This document shows positions 36,815 through 45,709 of a DNA stretch of 64,000 nucleotides, in pieces. How positions within the stretch are numbered: position 1 is the stretch's first letter; every line of letters starts with the position of its first letter. Source of the DNA: Holosporales bacterium. GTDB taxonomy: Bacteria > Pseudomonadota > Alphaproteobacteria > Paracaedibacterales > CANFPP01. Below the pieces are notes generated by a model that searched no databases, was not told the DNA's origin, and saw only the letters and a list, made by a program, of their open reading frames with translations. The stretch lies in the NCBI GenBank assembly GCA_947449005.1, contig CANFPP010000008.1, positions 1 through 64,000 on the forward strand, in the 5' to 3' direction. The translations under genes were made by a program, and so were the position numbers.

Positions 36815-37019
36815 TCACAAATATTTGCGAAGGAGAAAGAAGATGGAGCTTTTTAAGTACTCGCTACTTTTAAATTCAACTTGATAGCCGAGTTTGGATA
36901 GAAGCTTAAGGCTTCAAAGTTTATCGTGTTGACAGTTAAAAACAGGCAATCTTTTCCTCTGCCTAAATCTTCAGCGGCTTTCATAGTTTTTGTGCCATAT
37001 CCATGGCCTCTTGTGGGTT
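36815..37019 (-). pseudogene. Decayed GNAT-family N-acetyltransferase
   Basis: Read on the minus strand from 37019, the sequence gives RGHGYGTKTMKAAEDL, the acetyl-CoA-binding motif A of GNAT enzymes, then CLFLTVNTINFEALSFY. A frameshift follows, and the shifted frame continues KLGYQVEFKSSEYLKSS to a stop at 36815-36817, as expected for a GNAT C-terminus. The 5' half is missing; the break coincides with the dispersed repeat fragment starting at 37021. Confidence 0.75.
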
Positions 37020-37020
37020 T

Positions 37021-37075
37021 TTCTACTCAAAATCTCCGCCTTAAATTCCAGGCATCTTCATTCGTAACAGGGATG
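37021..37075. repeat. Right-end fragment of the dispersed element (copy E)
   Basis: CTCAAAATCTCCGCCTTAAA followed by TTCCAGGCATCTTCATTCGTAAC matches the right third of copies B and C. The left two thirds are missing. It borders the truncated GNAT remnant. Confidence 0.75.
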
Positions 37076-37177
37076 GCTAAAACAGATAATCTCGATTCTC
37101 ATTATAAGAGAAAACGTCATGTTATTGCTGTAAAAGAGTCTAGATTGCTAAGTAACATAATCGTTTTGACAAAATGC

Positions 37178-37708
37178 TTAATCAAGCTCATTGATAGTGA
37201 TGCCAGGGAAAAATGTAGAATGAAGAGGGCTATTGTCGCACGGTGATGAGTTCGTATCTTGTGGAAAAATAAAGTCTTCTAGGCTGCGCAGAATAGCAGC
37301 GCCGCGATTCTCAATTGTAATGCTGCTATCCTTAGAGGAAGAATCATCATGTTCCATCAGGGCGGTAAGTTCGTGTTCTGTAAGACAACCGTAATAGAGC
37401 TTACCATTAACGTGCCTAACCTTACTGTTAATGCTATCAATATTGCTAGGATTAGGAGGAAGAAACATACTGCCGCCCATCATAATAGGGAATAAGGGTC
37501 TGCTCGGAATAGAGCTTCTTATGTCACATATAGCTATAATGCGATCCTCATCAGGAGAGAATAAAACATCATTCGGATTCAGAGGTGAGTTAGTGAGGCT
37601 TTTATCAACGTGGAGATCGAGATCTTCGTCTTTATTGGCATCAACAGACTGGCTTATAAGGCAAAAAGTCATAATCATTAAATAATAGGATATTATTTTT
37701 TTAGACAT
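37178..37708 (-). CDS. Secreted protein of unknown function
   Basis: 176 aa with a signal peptide (IISYYLMIMTFCLISQSVDA) and an acidic mature region with DEDLDLHVDKS and FSPDEDRIIAICDI. It has three cysteines after the signal region. A TTTTTACCTCTT on the plus strand gives an AAGAGGT ribosome-binding site before the ATG. No family or partner recognised. Confidence 0.65.
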   Translation of the reverse strand: MSKKIISYYLMIMTFCLISQSVDANKDEDLDLHVDKSLTNSPLNPNDVLFSPDEDRIIAICDIRSSIPSRPLFPIMMGGSMFLPPNPSNIDSINSKVRHVNGKLYYGCLTEHELTALMEHDDSSSKDSSITIENRGAAILRSLEDFIFPQDTNSSPCDNSPLHSTFFPGITINELD

Positions 37709-37856
37709 TTTTACCTCTTAGGTCAATTTTAATACTTAGCTGCATATTGCATTCTTACAAACTTTAAATGAAGAATTAAAGAAAATCTTCCTTCAAAAGT
37801 TAAATTTTAAAAATATTTTCCTGCTGGCTAGTTCAATTTAACTGATTTTTTGCAAT

Positions 37857-37899
37857 AAAAAACCCTCCAAACCATTCGAAAACAGTTGGAGGGTTTTTG
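37857..37899 (-). terminator. Terminator of the PpiC isomerase gene
   Basis: ACCCTCCAA pairs with TTGGAGGGT; T-runs lie on both sides (TTTTTT on the minus strand), so it could also stop plus-strand transcription. Confidence 0.9.
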
Positions 37900-37913
37900 T
37901 AGCTTTTAGAAAG

Positions 37914-38870
37914 TTATTTTACAGCAGGAGCAGGAACAGCGGCTGGAACTGCAGGAGCATCAGCTTTCTTTTCCTCAACTTTTTCAACAAGTGGCTTGCC
38001 TTCTGTGTCAAACTTTTCAACTTTAGCTTCTGTGCGAAGACCTTTTATGAAATCAGCAGCATACTGTGGTGTAACTGCCTTATAGATTTCGCCTTTGATT
38101 TCTTCAAACTTCGGAGGCTCAATTGGTCTCTTGTCTTCAACGCGAACAACGCTAAATCCAAGTTCGCCGAGATTCACAGGCTCTGGAACCAAAGTTGCTT
38201 TTGCAGCTTTAAACACAGCATCACCAAATTCTTTTGGTAGATCGCTACGACGAACGTAACCTAGGTCACCGCCTTGTTCTTTTGTCTGTTCATCAATTGA
38301 TTTTTCTTTAGCAAGCTCGTCAAATTTTTTGCCGTCTTTGATCTCTCTGATAATTTTTTCAGCTTCAGCTTTCGTTTTAACAAGAATATGCTTCAAACGA
38401 ATCTCAAATTGATCCTTTGGCATCATTTTTAGAACTTCTTGGTATTTTTCTTTTAAAGCTTCAACTGTAATAAGTTTTGCAATTTCTTTATCCAAGTATG
38501 CTTTTTGGATCATAGCTTCCTTAGCATCTTCGATTTTTTTCAAAACTTCTGCGTCTTTATCAACGCCAGCTTTTCTTGCAGCATTTGAGATAAGCTTCAT
38601 GTCGATAATACGATTCAAAAGAGCTTCATAAATTTTTTCAAATGGCGCTTCCTTTAACTGTGGAGGAAGTGTTTCAATACTTTTTAGCAATTCTTTCATC
38701 AAAATGGTTGTGCCATCAGGGAATTTTGCTATGACTTTTTCGCCATCTAATTTTGCAGGATCAATTTTCGCTGTATCTGCTTTTGGCGCTTCTGCATTTG
38801 TGCTTGTCGCAAACGTCATACATGATAGAACCAAGACAGCTGTAAGGCTGTGAACTATTTTGTGGACCAT
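37914..38870 (-). CDS. Periplasmic PpiC-type peptidyl-prolyl isomerase
   Basis: Parvulin-type folding helper for exported proteins, SurA/PrsA-like. The signal peptide ends near TNA (about residue 26). A helical N-domain precedes the parvulin domain at about 162-255 (IRLKHILVKTKAEAEKII, QGGDLGYVRRSDLPKEFGDA, LGFSVVRVEDKR). The C-terminus is Lys/Glu then Ala/Pro rich (APAVPAAVPAPAVK). 318 aa. It is divergent from secA; both serve export, though the shared 233-bp gap shows no clear shared site. Confidence 0.9.
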   Translation of the reverse strand: MVHKIVHSLTAVLVLSCMTFATSTNAEAPKADTAKIDPAKLDGEKVIAKFPDGTTILMKELLKSIETLPPQLKEAPFEKIYEALLNRIIDMKLISNAARKAGVDKDAEVLKKIEDAKEAMIQKAYLDKEIAKLITVEALKEKYQEVLKMMPKDQFEIRLKHILVKTKAEAEKIIREIKDGKKFDELAKEKSIDEQTKEQGGDLGYVRRSDLPKEFGDAVFKAAKATLVPEPVNLGELGFSVVRVEDKRPIEPPKFEEIKGEIYKAVTPQYAADFIKGLRTEAKVEKFDTEGKPLVEKVEEKKADAPAVPAAVPAPAVK

Positions 38871-39103
38871 AAAAGTATTTCCTTATCTTATAAATTAACC
38901 AATTGGAAGAATTTTATATATTAATATAGCTTTAGGTACGACATAATAGGGAAATTAGCAAGTTAAACATCAATATCTCCCATTCTCTAAATGGCGTAGA
39001 TAAGATATTGCTACCAATAGGTGGCGAAAAGGCTACAGACATGCTATGTCTATAAACTATGGTAACTTGCTATAAAAGTTTTATTTAATTTTTTGAGGGA
39101 TAA

Positions 39104-41872
39104 ATGTTTTCAGCAACAATAAGAAAGTTGTTTGGTTCAGCGAACGATCGGATTGTAAAAAAATACGATAAATTGGCAAAGCAAATTAACAAAATTGAAG
39201 CAAGTGTGGTTGATTTATCGGATCAGGAACTACAAGCCAGAACGGCTTGGTTTAAAGAGCGCCTTCAAAAAGGTGAAACTCTAGATGATATTATGGTCGA
39301 AGCATTTGCAACAGTTCGCGAAGCCTCAAAGCGTGTTTTAGGAATGCGCCCGTTTGATGTGCAGCTTATTGGGGGAACAGTTCTTCATCAAGGTATGATT
39401 GCAGAAATGAAAACCGGTGAAGGTAAAACTTTGGTTGCAACTCTGCCAGTTTATCTTAATGCGTTAACTGGTAAAGGCGTTCACGTTATTACGGTGAATG
39501 ATTACCTTGCGCAACGTGATGCTAATTGGATGGGCCAGCTCTATCAATTTTTAGGATTAAGCATCGGCTGCATTGTGCATGGACTTACCGACAGTGAACG
39601 TCAAGATGCTTATAATGCTGATATTACTTATGGAACCAATCACGAGTTTGGCTTTGATTATTTAAGAGATAATATGAAGTTCCGCCTCGGTGAAATGGTT
39701 CAGCGTCCCTTTAATTATGCGATTGTGGACGAAGTTGATAACATTTTAATTGATGAAGCAAGAACGCCTTTAATTATTTCAGGTCCAGCGGAAGACTCAT
39801 CCGAGCTTTATGGGGCTATTGATGTCTTGATTCCTCATTTAGTTGAGCAAGATTACGAGAAAGATGAAAAACAACGTTCTGTGACTTTGACGGATTCTGG
39901 TGTTGAAAAAATAGAAAAACTATTATTCGAACATGGGATCATTAAAGGAAACAATCTTTATGAAATTCAAAATATTGGTGTTGTTCATCATGTGAACTCG
40001 GCTTTGCGTGCACACAAACTTTATACACGCGATGTTGATTACATTGTGAAAGATGAAAAAGTTATCATTATTGATGAGTTTACAGGGCGAATGATGGATG
40101 GTCGTCGTTACTCTGAAGGGCTTCATCAGGCACTTGAAGCTAAAGAGAGGGTTCCAGTTGAAATGGAAAACCAAACTCTAGCATCAATTACTTATCAGAA
40201 TTTTTTCCGTCTTTATCCTAAATTATCAGGTATGGCAGGAACGGCTATGACTGAGGCGTCAGAGCTTGAAGAAATCTACAAGCTTCGCACAGTAGAAATT
40301 CCAACAAACGTTTCTGTGGCACGTAAAGATTACGATGATGAAGTTTACTTGACAGAGACTGAAAAATTTAATGCTGTCATTGAAGTGATTAAAGGGTGCC
40401 GGGAACGTCAACAACCTGTTTTGGTTGGCACAACCAGCATTGAAAAGTCAGAGCGCCTATCATCAATTTTGAAGAAAGATAATATTCCTCATCAGGTATT
40501 AAATGCGCGTTATCATGATCAAGAAGCTTTGATTATTTCAGAGGCAGGTAAATCTGGTGCGGTTACAATTGCAACCAACATGGCTGGACGTGGTACAGAC
40601 ATTAAGCTTGGTGGTAACTTTGAAATGAGAGTTGCTAGAGAAACTTCAGCAATGGAAGATGGAGCGAAAAAGCAAAGCATAATCGCGACTATCAAAGAAG
40701 AAATTCTACGTGATGAAGAAAATGTTAAAAAAGCTGGCGGTCTTTACGTAATCGGAACCGAACGCCACGAAAGCCGACGGATTGATAACCAGTTACGTGG
40801 TAGATCTGGTCGCCAAGGAGACCCAGGCGCTTCAAAATTCTTTATCTCACTCGAAGACGACTTGATGAGAATTTTTGGATCTGAACGTTTAGATAGTATG
40901 CTGCGTAAGCTCGGCGTTAAAGAGGGCGAAGCAATCTCGCATACATGGATTAGTAAAGCTTTAGAGCGTGCGCAAAGTAAAGTTGAGGCGCGAAACTTTG
41001 ATATTCGCAAACACTTGCTTCGTTATGACGATGTTATGAGTGATCAACGTAAAATTATCTACGAACAACGTCGTGACCTTATGAGAGCGGATGATATCAG
41101 CGACATGATCACAGATATACGGGATGAAGTTATTTCTGGTACAGTTAGTTCTCATATTCCTGAAAATGTAATTGCTGAACAGTGGAATTTACAGGGCTTA
41201 CATAGCGAATGTATGCGTTTGTTCGCGCTTGATTTGCCAATTATGGATTGGGGTAATGAAGATGGAATTTCAGAACCAGAGTTACGTCAGCGTATCTATA
41301 AGGCTGTAGAAGAAAAAATTGCAGCTAAAGAAGAAAAATATGGCGCAGCTCTTTTGCGAAGTGCTGAAAAGACTTTATTATTACGTCTTTTGGATCAATT
41401 CTGGAAAGATCACCTTTTAACTCTAGATCACTTGCGCCAGGGTATTAACCTTAGAGCTTATGCACAGGGGAATCCTCTCAATGAATACAAGCGAGAGGCA
41501 TTTAATTTATTCCAAGGAATGTTAGATCGTTTACGTGAGGAAATTATTAGTGTTCTTTGTCATTTTGAATTTAACTTGCCTGAAAATGGATCGATAGAAA
41601 GCGCTCTGGGGAACGAGATAGATTTCTCATCTCTAAATGAACTTCTTCCAGATTGGACAAATGAGGAAGGAAATACTACTGGTGCTCCTCCTGTTTCTGG
41701 AGAAGAAGTGTCTAAAACACGTATAAATCGTTCTGCTCGAGCGTTCGATCAAAATGATCCAACGACTTGGGGGAAAACCTTACGCAATTCATTGTGTCCG
41801 TGTAATTCAGGGAAGAAATATAAGCATTGTCATGGAGAGTTTGACAGCGTCACTAAAAAAGCTGGAGCTTAA
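39104..41872 (+). CDS. secA: Preprotein translocase ATPase SecA
   Basis: Motor that drives unfolded proteins through SecYEG. Walker [10 protein letters not shown] is near residues 102-109 and [17 protein letters not shown] is near 210. [13 protein letters not shown] and [10 protein letters not shown] lie in the second helicase half. A C-terminal zinc site [13 protein letters not shown] uses Cys898, Cys900, Cys909 and His910 and binds SecB and ribosomes. 922 aa, full length. It ends 5 bp before the convergent hipA gene. Confidence 0.98.
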   Translation: MFSATIRKLFGSANDRIVKKYDKLAKQINKIEASVVDLSDQELQARTAWFKERLQKGETLDDIMVEAFATVREASKRVLGMRPFDVQLIGGTVLHQGMIAEMKTGEGKTLVATLPVYLNALTGKGVHVITVNDYLAQRDANWMGQLYQFLGLSIGCIVHGLTDSERQDAYNADITYGTNHEFGFDYLRDNMKFRLGEMVQRPFNYAIVDEVDNILIDEARTPLIISGPAEDSSELYGAIDVLIPHLVEQDYEKDEKQRSVTLTDSGVEKIEKLLFEHGIIKGNNLYEIQNIGVVHHVNSALRAHKLYTRDVDYIVKDEKVIIIDEFTGRMMDGRRYSEGLHQALEAKERVPVEMENQTLASITYQNFFRLYPKLSGMAGTAMTEASELEEIYKLRTVEIPTNVSVARKDYDDEVYLTETEKFNAVIEVIKGCRERQQPVLVGTTSIEKSERLSSILKKDNIPHQVLNARYHDQEALIISEAGKSGAVTIATNMAGRGTDIKLGGNFEMRVARETSAMEDGAKKQSIIATIKEEILRDEENVKKAGGLYVIGTERHESRRIDNQLRGRSGRQGDPGASKFFISLEDDLMRIFGSERLDSMLRKLGVKEGEAISHTWISKALERAQSKVEARNFDIRKHLLRYDDVMSDQRKIIYEQRRDLMRADDISDMITDIRDEVISGTVSSHIPENVIAEQWNLQGLHSECMRLFALDLPIMDWGNEDGISEPELRQRIYKAVEEKIAAKEEKYGAALLRSAEKTLLLRLLDQFWKDHLLTLDHLRQGINLRAYAQGNPLNEYKREAFNLFQGMLDRLREEIISVLCHFEFNLPENGSIESALGNEIDFSSLNELLPDWTNEEGNTTGAPPVSGEEVSKTRINRSARAFDQNDPTTWGKTLRNSLCPCNSGKKYKHCHGEFDSVTKKAGA

Positions 41873-41877
41873 GATTA

Positions 41878-43131
41878 TCACGACGATATTTGTAGGGTGC
41901 GAGCTTTAATCACACTGCAAATATCGTCAAAAATGGTTGATTGAATCCCATCGCTTTTTAGACTAAATTTCAGTTCAGATGCTTTTTTAAGGCATTCGTT
42001 CGACATGTAAGCTAGGCGTTTCTCTAAATTCATCTTGGCAGAAGCTGTATCTGGAACAAGAGAATGCCAGTGGCGTAAAAACACATAGTTATGCTCATAC
42101 TTTCCACCAATTTTCATTGCCATTTTTGATGATAGAGTTGGATATGCTGCTGTGCAGAGCATGTCATAAGCGGGCGCTAAAACTGGCGTGCGACCCTTAT
42201 AAAGTAGAGAGAAATTTTTGCCGTGTGCATCGGCATTACCGATCAAATAGTTGAATATTACGCGGTTTAAAAAAGAAAAATAATCTACTGCAGGCTTGCT
42301 TGAGTGTTTCTGTAAAATATCTAAGCATTTCGCAATACTTGGTCCGCCCTCGCGTTCATATTTTAGTTCAGGCACAATACTTAGAGCCTGGCAAAAATCT
42401 TCCTGATGTAATCGTTTGATCGTTCCTGTTTTATCACGTATACGATCGTATCGTTCGATTAAAAAATACGGCGTTTCATTAAGCCAACGTATTTCTGTAT
42501 GTGGTGCTTCGATACCTAGTCGAATGGCAAGCTGCATACAAAAAAATTCATTATGGACACTGCCTTTTATGCCATCCATATCTGCGATTAACGGCTTCAA
42601 AATATGTGACGTTGGGGTTGTGCCTTTGATTAAGGCAATTTTCCCCCCCTTTATCCCTACTGCAATTTTATTCTGTGCTCCTGCTAAAGATAAGCGCAGA
42701 TCATCAGTCCCTGCCAAGAGAGGCCGTCGTTTAAGCAATTCAAAAATTTCTCGTAACTTATGATCATCTAGAACTTCAGTATCTAATGTTTGTTCTTCTG
42801 ATGGAATTTGTCCTTCGGGATATAGTGATACAGCTCCGGCACATTCTCCGCCAATCTGCTCGAGTAACGCAAAAGGGTTTTTTTCTGAAATGCCTAAATA
42901 GCGTGCTAAGCGTTCTCGCACGATATCATCGGGGAGAAATCCAGAGAAAAATGCTTTTGCTTGATTGTTTTCATAGGCTTCAGATCGAATTGGCATAGAT
43001 ACTGATAAAGGAGATGAGTTTTTATCACTGCAATAATTCAAGTCATACTGAAATGATAAATTTCCAGAGTCATTCTGGACTAGTTTTCCAGCAAAGACAT
43101 TATGAAAATAAACGTCGAGAATACGGCTCAT
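41878..43131 (-). CDS. hipA: Type II toxin kinase HipA
   Basis: Serine/threonine kinase toxin; E. coli HipA phosphorylates glutamyl-tRNA synthetase and causes persistence. An N-terminal subdomain (VYFHNVFAGKLVQN) precedes the kinase core with SLAGAQNKIAVGI, the catalytic loop FNYLIGNADAHGKNFSLL (Asp301) and the metal-binding PAYDMLCT. 417 aa, complete by eye. Its ATG overlaps the hipB stop by four bases, so translation is coupled. Confidence 0.92.
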   Translation of the reverse strand: MSRILDVYFHNVFAGKLVQNDSGNLSFQYDLNYCSDKNSSPLSVSMPIRSEAYENNQAKAFFSGFLPDDIVRERLARYLGISEKNPFALLEQIGGECAGAVSLYPEGQIPSEEQTLDTEVLDDHKLREIFELLKRRPLLAGTDDLRLSLAGAQNKIAVGIKGGKIALIKGTTPTSHILKPLIADMDGIKGSVHNEFFCMQLAIRLGIEAPHTEIRWLNETPYFLIERYDRIRDKTGTIKRLHQEDFCQALSIVPELKYEREGGPSIAKCLDILQKHSSKPAVDYFSFLNRVIFNYLIGNADAHGKNFSLLYKGRTPVLAPAYDMLCTAAYPTLSSKMAMKIGGKYEHNYVFLRHWHSLVPDTASAKMNLEKRLAYMSNECLKKASELKFSLKSDGIQSTIFDDICSVIKARTLQISS

Positions 43132-43349
43132 AACTCACCATCTTTTGATGAGGCGAAAACAGTGATTCCAAGCATTCTCATGACTTGTAGGACCTTGCTA
43201 ATTTGACAGGACTGCTTTCCTTGCTCTAGTTCACGGATAAAACGTATGCCAACCCCTGATGCAGCAGAAAGCTGCTCTTGCGTTAATCCTTGAGATTTTC
43301 GTGTGTCGTGAATTAAGCTTCCCAAGCTTCTAATGTCCGTTATCTGCAT
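43128..43349 (-). CDS. hipB: Antitoxin HipB, HTH regulator
   Basis: A 73-aa Cro/CI-type helix-turn-helix protein (GSLIHDTRKSQGLTQEQLSA then GVGIRFIRELEQGK) that should neutralise HipA and repress the operon. It is first in the hipBA operon, ATGA overlap with hipA. Two matching palindromes flank its promoter. Confidence 0.92.
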   Translation of the reverse strand: MQITDIRSLGSLIHDTRKSQGLTQEQLSAASGVGIRFIRELEQGKQSCQISKVLQVMRMLGITVFASSKDGEL

Positions 43350-43355
43350 AAAATC

Positions 43356-43419
43356 AACCCCTTCGGGATTATCTTAACACAATAAAAGCTAAAAGCAACA
43401 GAATAAACCCGAACGGGTT
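43356..43419 (-). promoter_or_regulatory. hipBA promoter with two operator-like palindromes
   Basis: On the minus strand, -35 TTGCTT (43393-43398) and -10 TAAGAT (43371-43376) have a 16-bp spacer. AACCC-N4-GGGAT (43356-43369) lies over the likely start of transcription and AACCC-N4-GGGTT (43406-43419) lies upstream of -35. Their centres are 50 bp apart, about five helical turns, fitting looping or cooperative repression by HipB (inference). Confidence 0.72.
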
Positions 43420-43448
43420 GATGTTGATGTTTTTGCCTAAGAATAAGA

Positions 43449-43476
43449 GAAAATACTCCTGATCGGGAGTATTTTC
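43449..43476 (-). terminator. Terminator-like hairpin after ccdA
   Basis: GAAAATACTCC (43449-43459) pairs perfectly with GGAGTATTTTC (43466-43476), 6-base loop, right at the ccdA stop codon on the minus strand. It separates ccdA from hipBA. Confidence 0.8.
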
Positions 43477-44187
43477 TTAATACTTATTGGTAAGCTTTAA
43501 GAGCCAAATGGGGCAATGGTCGACGAGAAAAGATTCAATATGCTTTTCAAAGCCAGTGACCATGAGAAGACCAATAATAATAAGGACAACACCGAGTATT
43601 CTTTTGCTTGCTTTGCCAAACTCTAGCCAATTCTTTCTTTTGAATATGCCATGGCTTAGATAAGAAAGGGCAATAAGGGGTGTACTAACGCCAAGGCTAT
43701 AACACATCATAATTAAGGCTGCGTAATAGAGGTCCTGTTTGTGACTTGCAAGACTGATGGCAAGACCAAGAGTTGGTCCAGTGCACGGCAACCAAGCCCC
43801 ACCAAGCAAGAGTCCTAAAACAAACTGCCCACCTAGCCCCTCAAGCTTTACTTTGTGAGAAGCGCTGCTAAAAAGATTGGTTATTGGGGATATCAGAGAT
43901 TGGAGAATTTTGTTTAGCCCATCGCTAAAAAACACGAGGCCCACACCAATTAACATCGACGCAAAGAGCGTATGAAGAGTAGGGGCATCGAAGCCAAAGG
44001 CAGAGTTACTTGCGGCTAAGGTCATCCCAATGACTGTAAAAGTTACAGCCAATCCTGAAATCAAAGCAATAGGACCAAAGCGATGTTTCTGCCATGCACT
44101 TAATAAGAGTACAGGGGCAATCGGTAGGACGCAGGGGCTAAATATGGCGAGAACGCCAGAGAAAAAACTGGTAAAGAGTACGATCAC
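43477..44187 (-). CDS. ccdA: Cytochrome c biogenesis / thiol-disulfide transporter CcdA
   Basis: Membrane electron carrier that moves reducing power from cytoplasmic thioredoxin to the periplasm. It has six hydrophobic helices in 236 aa, with the redox cysteines in FSPCVLPIAPVL (helix 1) and WLPCTGPTLGLAI (helix 4). It lies 43 bp downstream of nuoN and may be transcribed from the nuo promoter. Confidence 0.88.
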   Translation of the reverse strand: MIVLFTSFFSGVLAIFSPCVLPIAPVLLLSAWQKHRFGPIALISGLAVTFTVIGMTLAASNSAFGFDAPTLHTLFASMLIGVGLVFFSDGLNKILQSLISPITNLFSSASHKVKLEGLGGQFVLGLLLGGAWLPCTGPTLGLAISLASHKQDLYYAALIMMCYSLGVSTPLIALSYLSHGIFKRKNWLEFGKASKRILGVVLIIIGLLMVTGFEKHIESFLVDHCPIWLLKLTNKY

Positions 44188-44230
44188 TTGTATGTTCTCC
44201 TGAATAGATTATGACTACTTTACCATGATT

Positions 44231-45709
44231 TTAATCTAAGTAAAATAATGAGGTTGCAGCGGTTCTGGTCCAGTTTATAAATATTGCAGGTTTAACGAAA
44301 AATAGAACCATGATAATGACGATGCCTCCGAGAACAAGTTCCATCGAGCGATCATGCTTTTTATGGGGTCTTGCGAAAGTAACGACTGCCTCTTCCATAA
44401 GCATTGCTTTGATAAGAAAGAGATAATAGGCGGCGGCAATGACGCTGACAACAGCACCAATGATTGCAATTGCATAAGCATCAACAAAAATTACGGCTTG
44501 TAGAACGGAGAGCTTTGCAAAAAAGCCCGGTAAGGGGGGAATTCCTGCCATTGAGAATAGCATAAAGCTTAGAATAAAGGCAGTTCCAGGGTAGATGCGG
44601 CCGATACCATTTAAATCCTTTAGGGTGGTTATTTCTTGTCCGCGTTGACTCATGTTTAAGAGACAGGCAAAAATTCCGAGCGTCATTAGCATATAAAGAA
44701 AAAGATAAATAAGGCTTGATCTAAGGCCATTTTCATTGCCTGCAGAAAGACCCATTAAAGCATATCCCATGTTCGAAATAGCGCTGTAAGCAATAAGGCG
44801 TTTAATGTTTTGTTGGTATAATGCGGAAAAAGTTCCAAGAACCATAGAGGCGATAGAAAGACCGGCAAGAATATAGCTCCACTGAGGCGTTAATTCATAA
44901 AAAGGATCCGTGAGCAGTCGTGCTAAAAGTGCGAAAGCTGCAATCTTTGGAACGGTTGCTAGGAATGTTGTTATGGATGTCGGCGTTCCTTCATAAACAT
45001 CTGGAGTCCACATATGAAAGGGAGCTAGTGAAATTTTAAAGGCCATGCCAGCTATGATAAAGACAACGCCAACAAGAGCTCCGATTGAGTTTGTTTGGTT
45101 GTTTAAATCCTGACTACCTTTAAAAATTCTCTCAAGAATGGAAAAATTTGTTGTGCCGGTGAATCCATAAACTAAACTGCAACCATAGAGTAAAAGCCCG
45201 GTTGCAAGGGCGCCTAAAATAAAGTATTTAAGACCAGATTCTGAGGATTTTAGGTTATCTCTCTGTAATGTAACGATAATGTAAAGGCTCAGACTTTGCA
45301 GTTCTAGTCCAACAAACAAGGTTAATAAATCATAGGCAGATGCCATAATCATCATGCCTAAAATGGAGAAAAGAATGAGTATTGGGTACTCAAACTGTTT
45401 TATTCCTTCTTGCGGTAAAGATTTTTTGGAAATCGTTAGAACAATAGATCCGCCTGTTAAGATTAAAATCTTTATGAAAACAGAGAAAGCATCGCTAATA
45501 AACAACCCATAAAATGTTATGTGTCTTGTTTTGGGCGAGAATAAAATGATGGCTAAGATAAGAAGTAGCGTTAGCTGGGCTAATGAAACAATAAGATTCA
45601 TTGCTGGTTTTTTTGACATAACTCCAAAAACCAAAAGACCAAGACTGATGATCAATAAAACGATTTCTGGAAGTGCAGGTAAGAATTCAGGAAGAGGAGC
45701 CGTAATCAT
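44231..45709 (-). CDS. nuoN: NADH-quinone oxidoreductase subunit N
   Basis: Antiporter-like proton-pumping subunit of complex I membrane arm. About 14 helices over 492 aa, with SLYIIVTLQRD, FKISLAPFHMWTPDVYEGTP and KRLIAYSAISNMGYALMG. It is the last nuo gene; its ATG overlaps the nuoM stop by 4 bp. Confidence 0.96.
   Translation of the reverse strand: MITAPLPEFLPALPEIVLLIISLGLLVFGVMSKKPAMNLIVSLAQLTLLLILAIILFSPKTRHITFYGLFISDAFSVFIKILILTGGSIVLTISKKSLPQEGIKQFEYPILILFSILGMMIMASAYDLLTLFVGLELQSLSLYIIVTLQRDNLKSSESGLKYFILGALATGLLLYGCSLVYGFTGTTNFSILERIFKGSQDLNNQTNSIGALVGVVFIIAGMAFKISLAPFHMWTPDVYEGTPTSITTFLATVPKIAAFALLARLLTDPFYELTPQWSYILAGLSIASMVLGTFSALYQQNIKRLIAYSAISNMGYALMGLSAGNENGLRSSLIYLFLYMLMTLGIFACLLNMSQRGQEITTLKDLNGIGRIYPGTAFILSFMLFSMAGIPPLPGFFAKLSVLQAVIFVDAYAIAIIGAVVSVIAAAYYLFLIKAMLMEEAVVTFARPHKKHDRSMELVLGGIVIIMVLFFVKPAIFINWTRTAATSLFYLD

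Larger units (their letters stand above)
36636..37177. other. 542-bp gap: tandem hairpins, a GNAT gene remnant and a repeat fragment
   Basis: No intact gene is supported. From left to right the gap holds two abutting hairpins (36741-36806), a frameshifted and truncated acetyltransferase remnant on the minus strand (36815-37019), and the right-end fragment of the dispersed repeat (37021-37075). The 106-aa plus-strand open frame here is antisense to the remnant and ends in the next gene. Confidence 0.6.

Noticed and set aside
36926-37246. Plus-strand open frame of 106 codons
   Set aside because: It is antisense to the GNAT remnant, crosses the repeat fragment and runs into the end of the minus-strand secreted protein gene; no ribosome-binding site.
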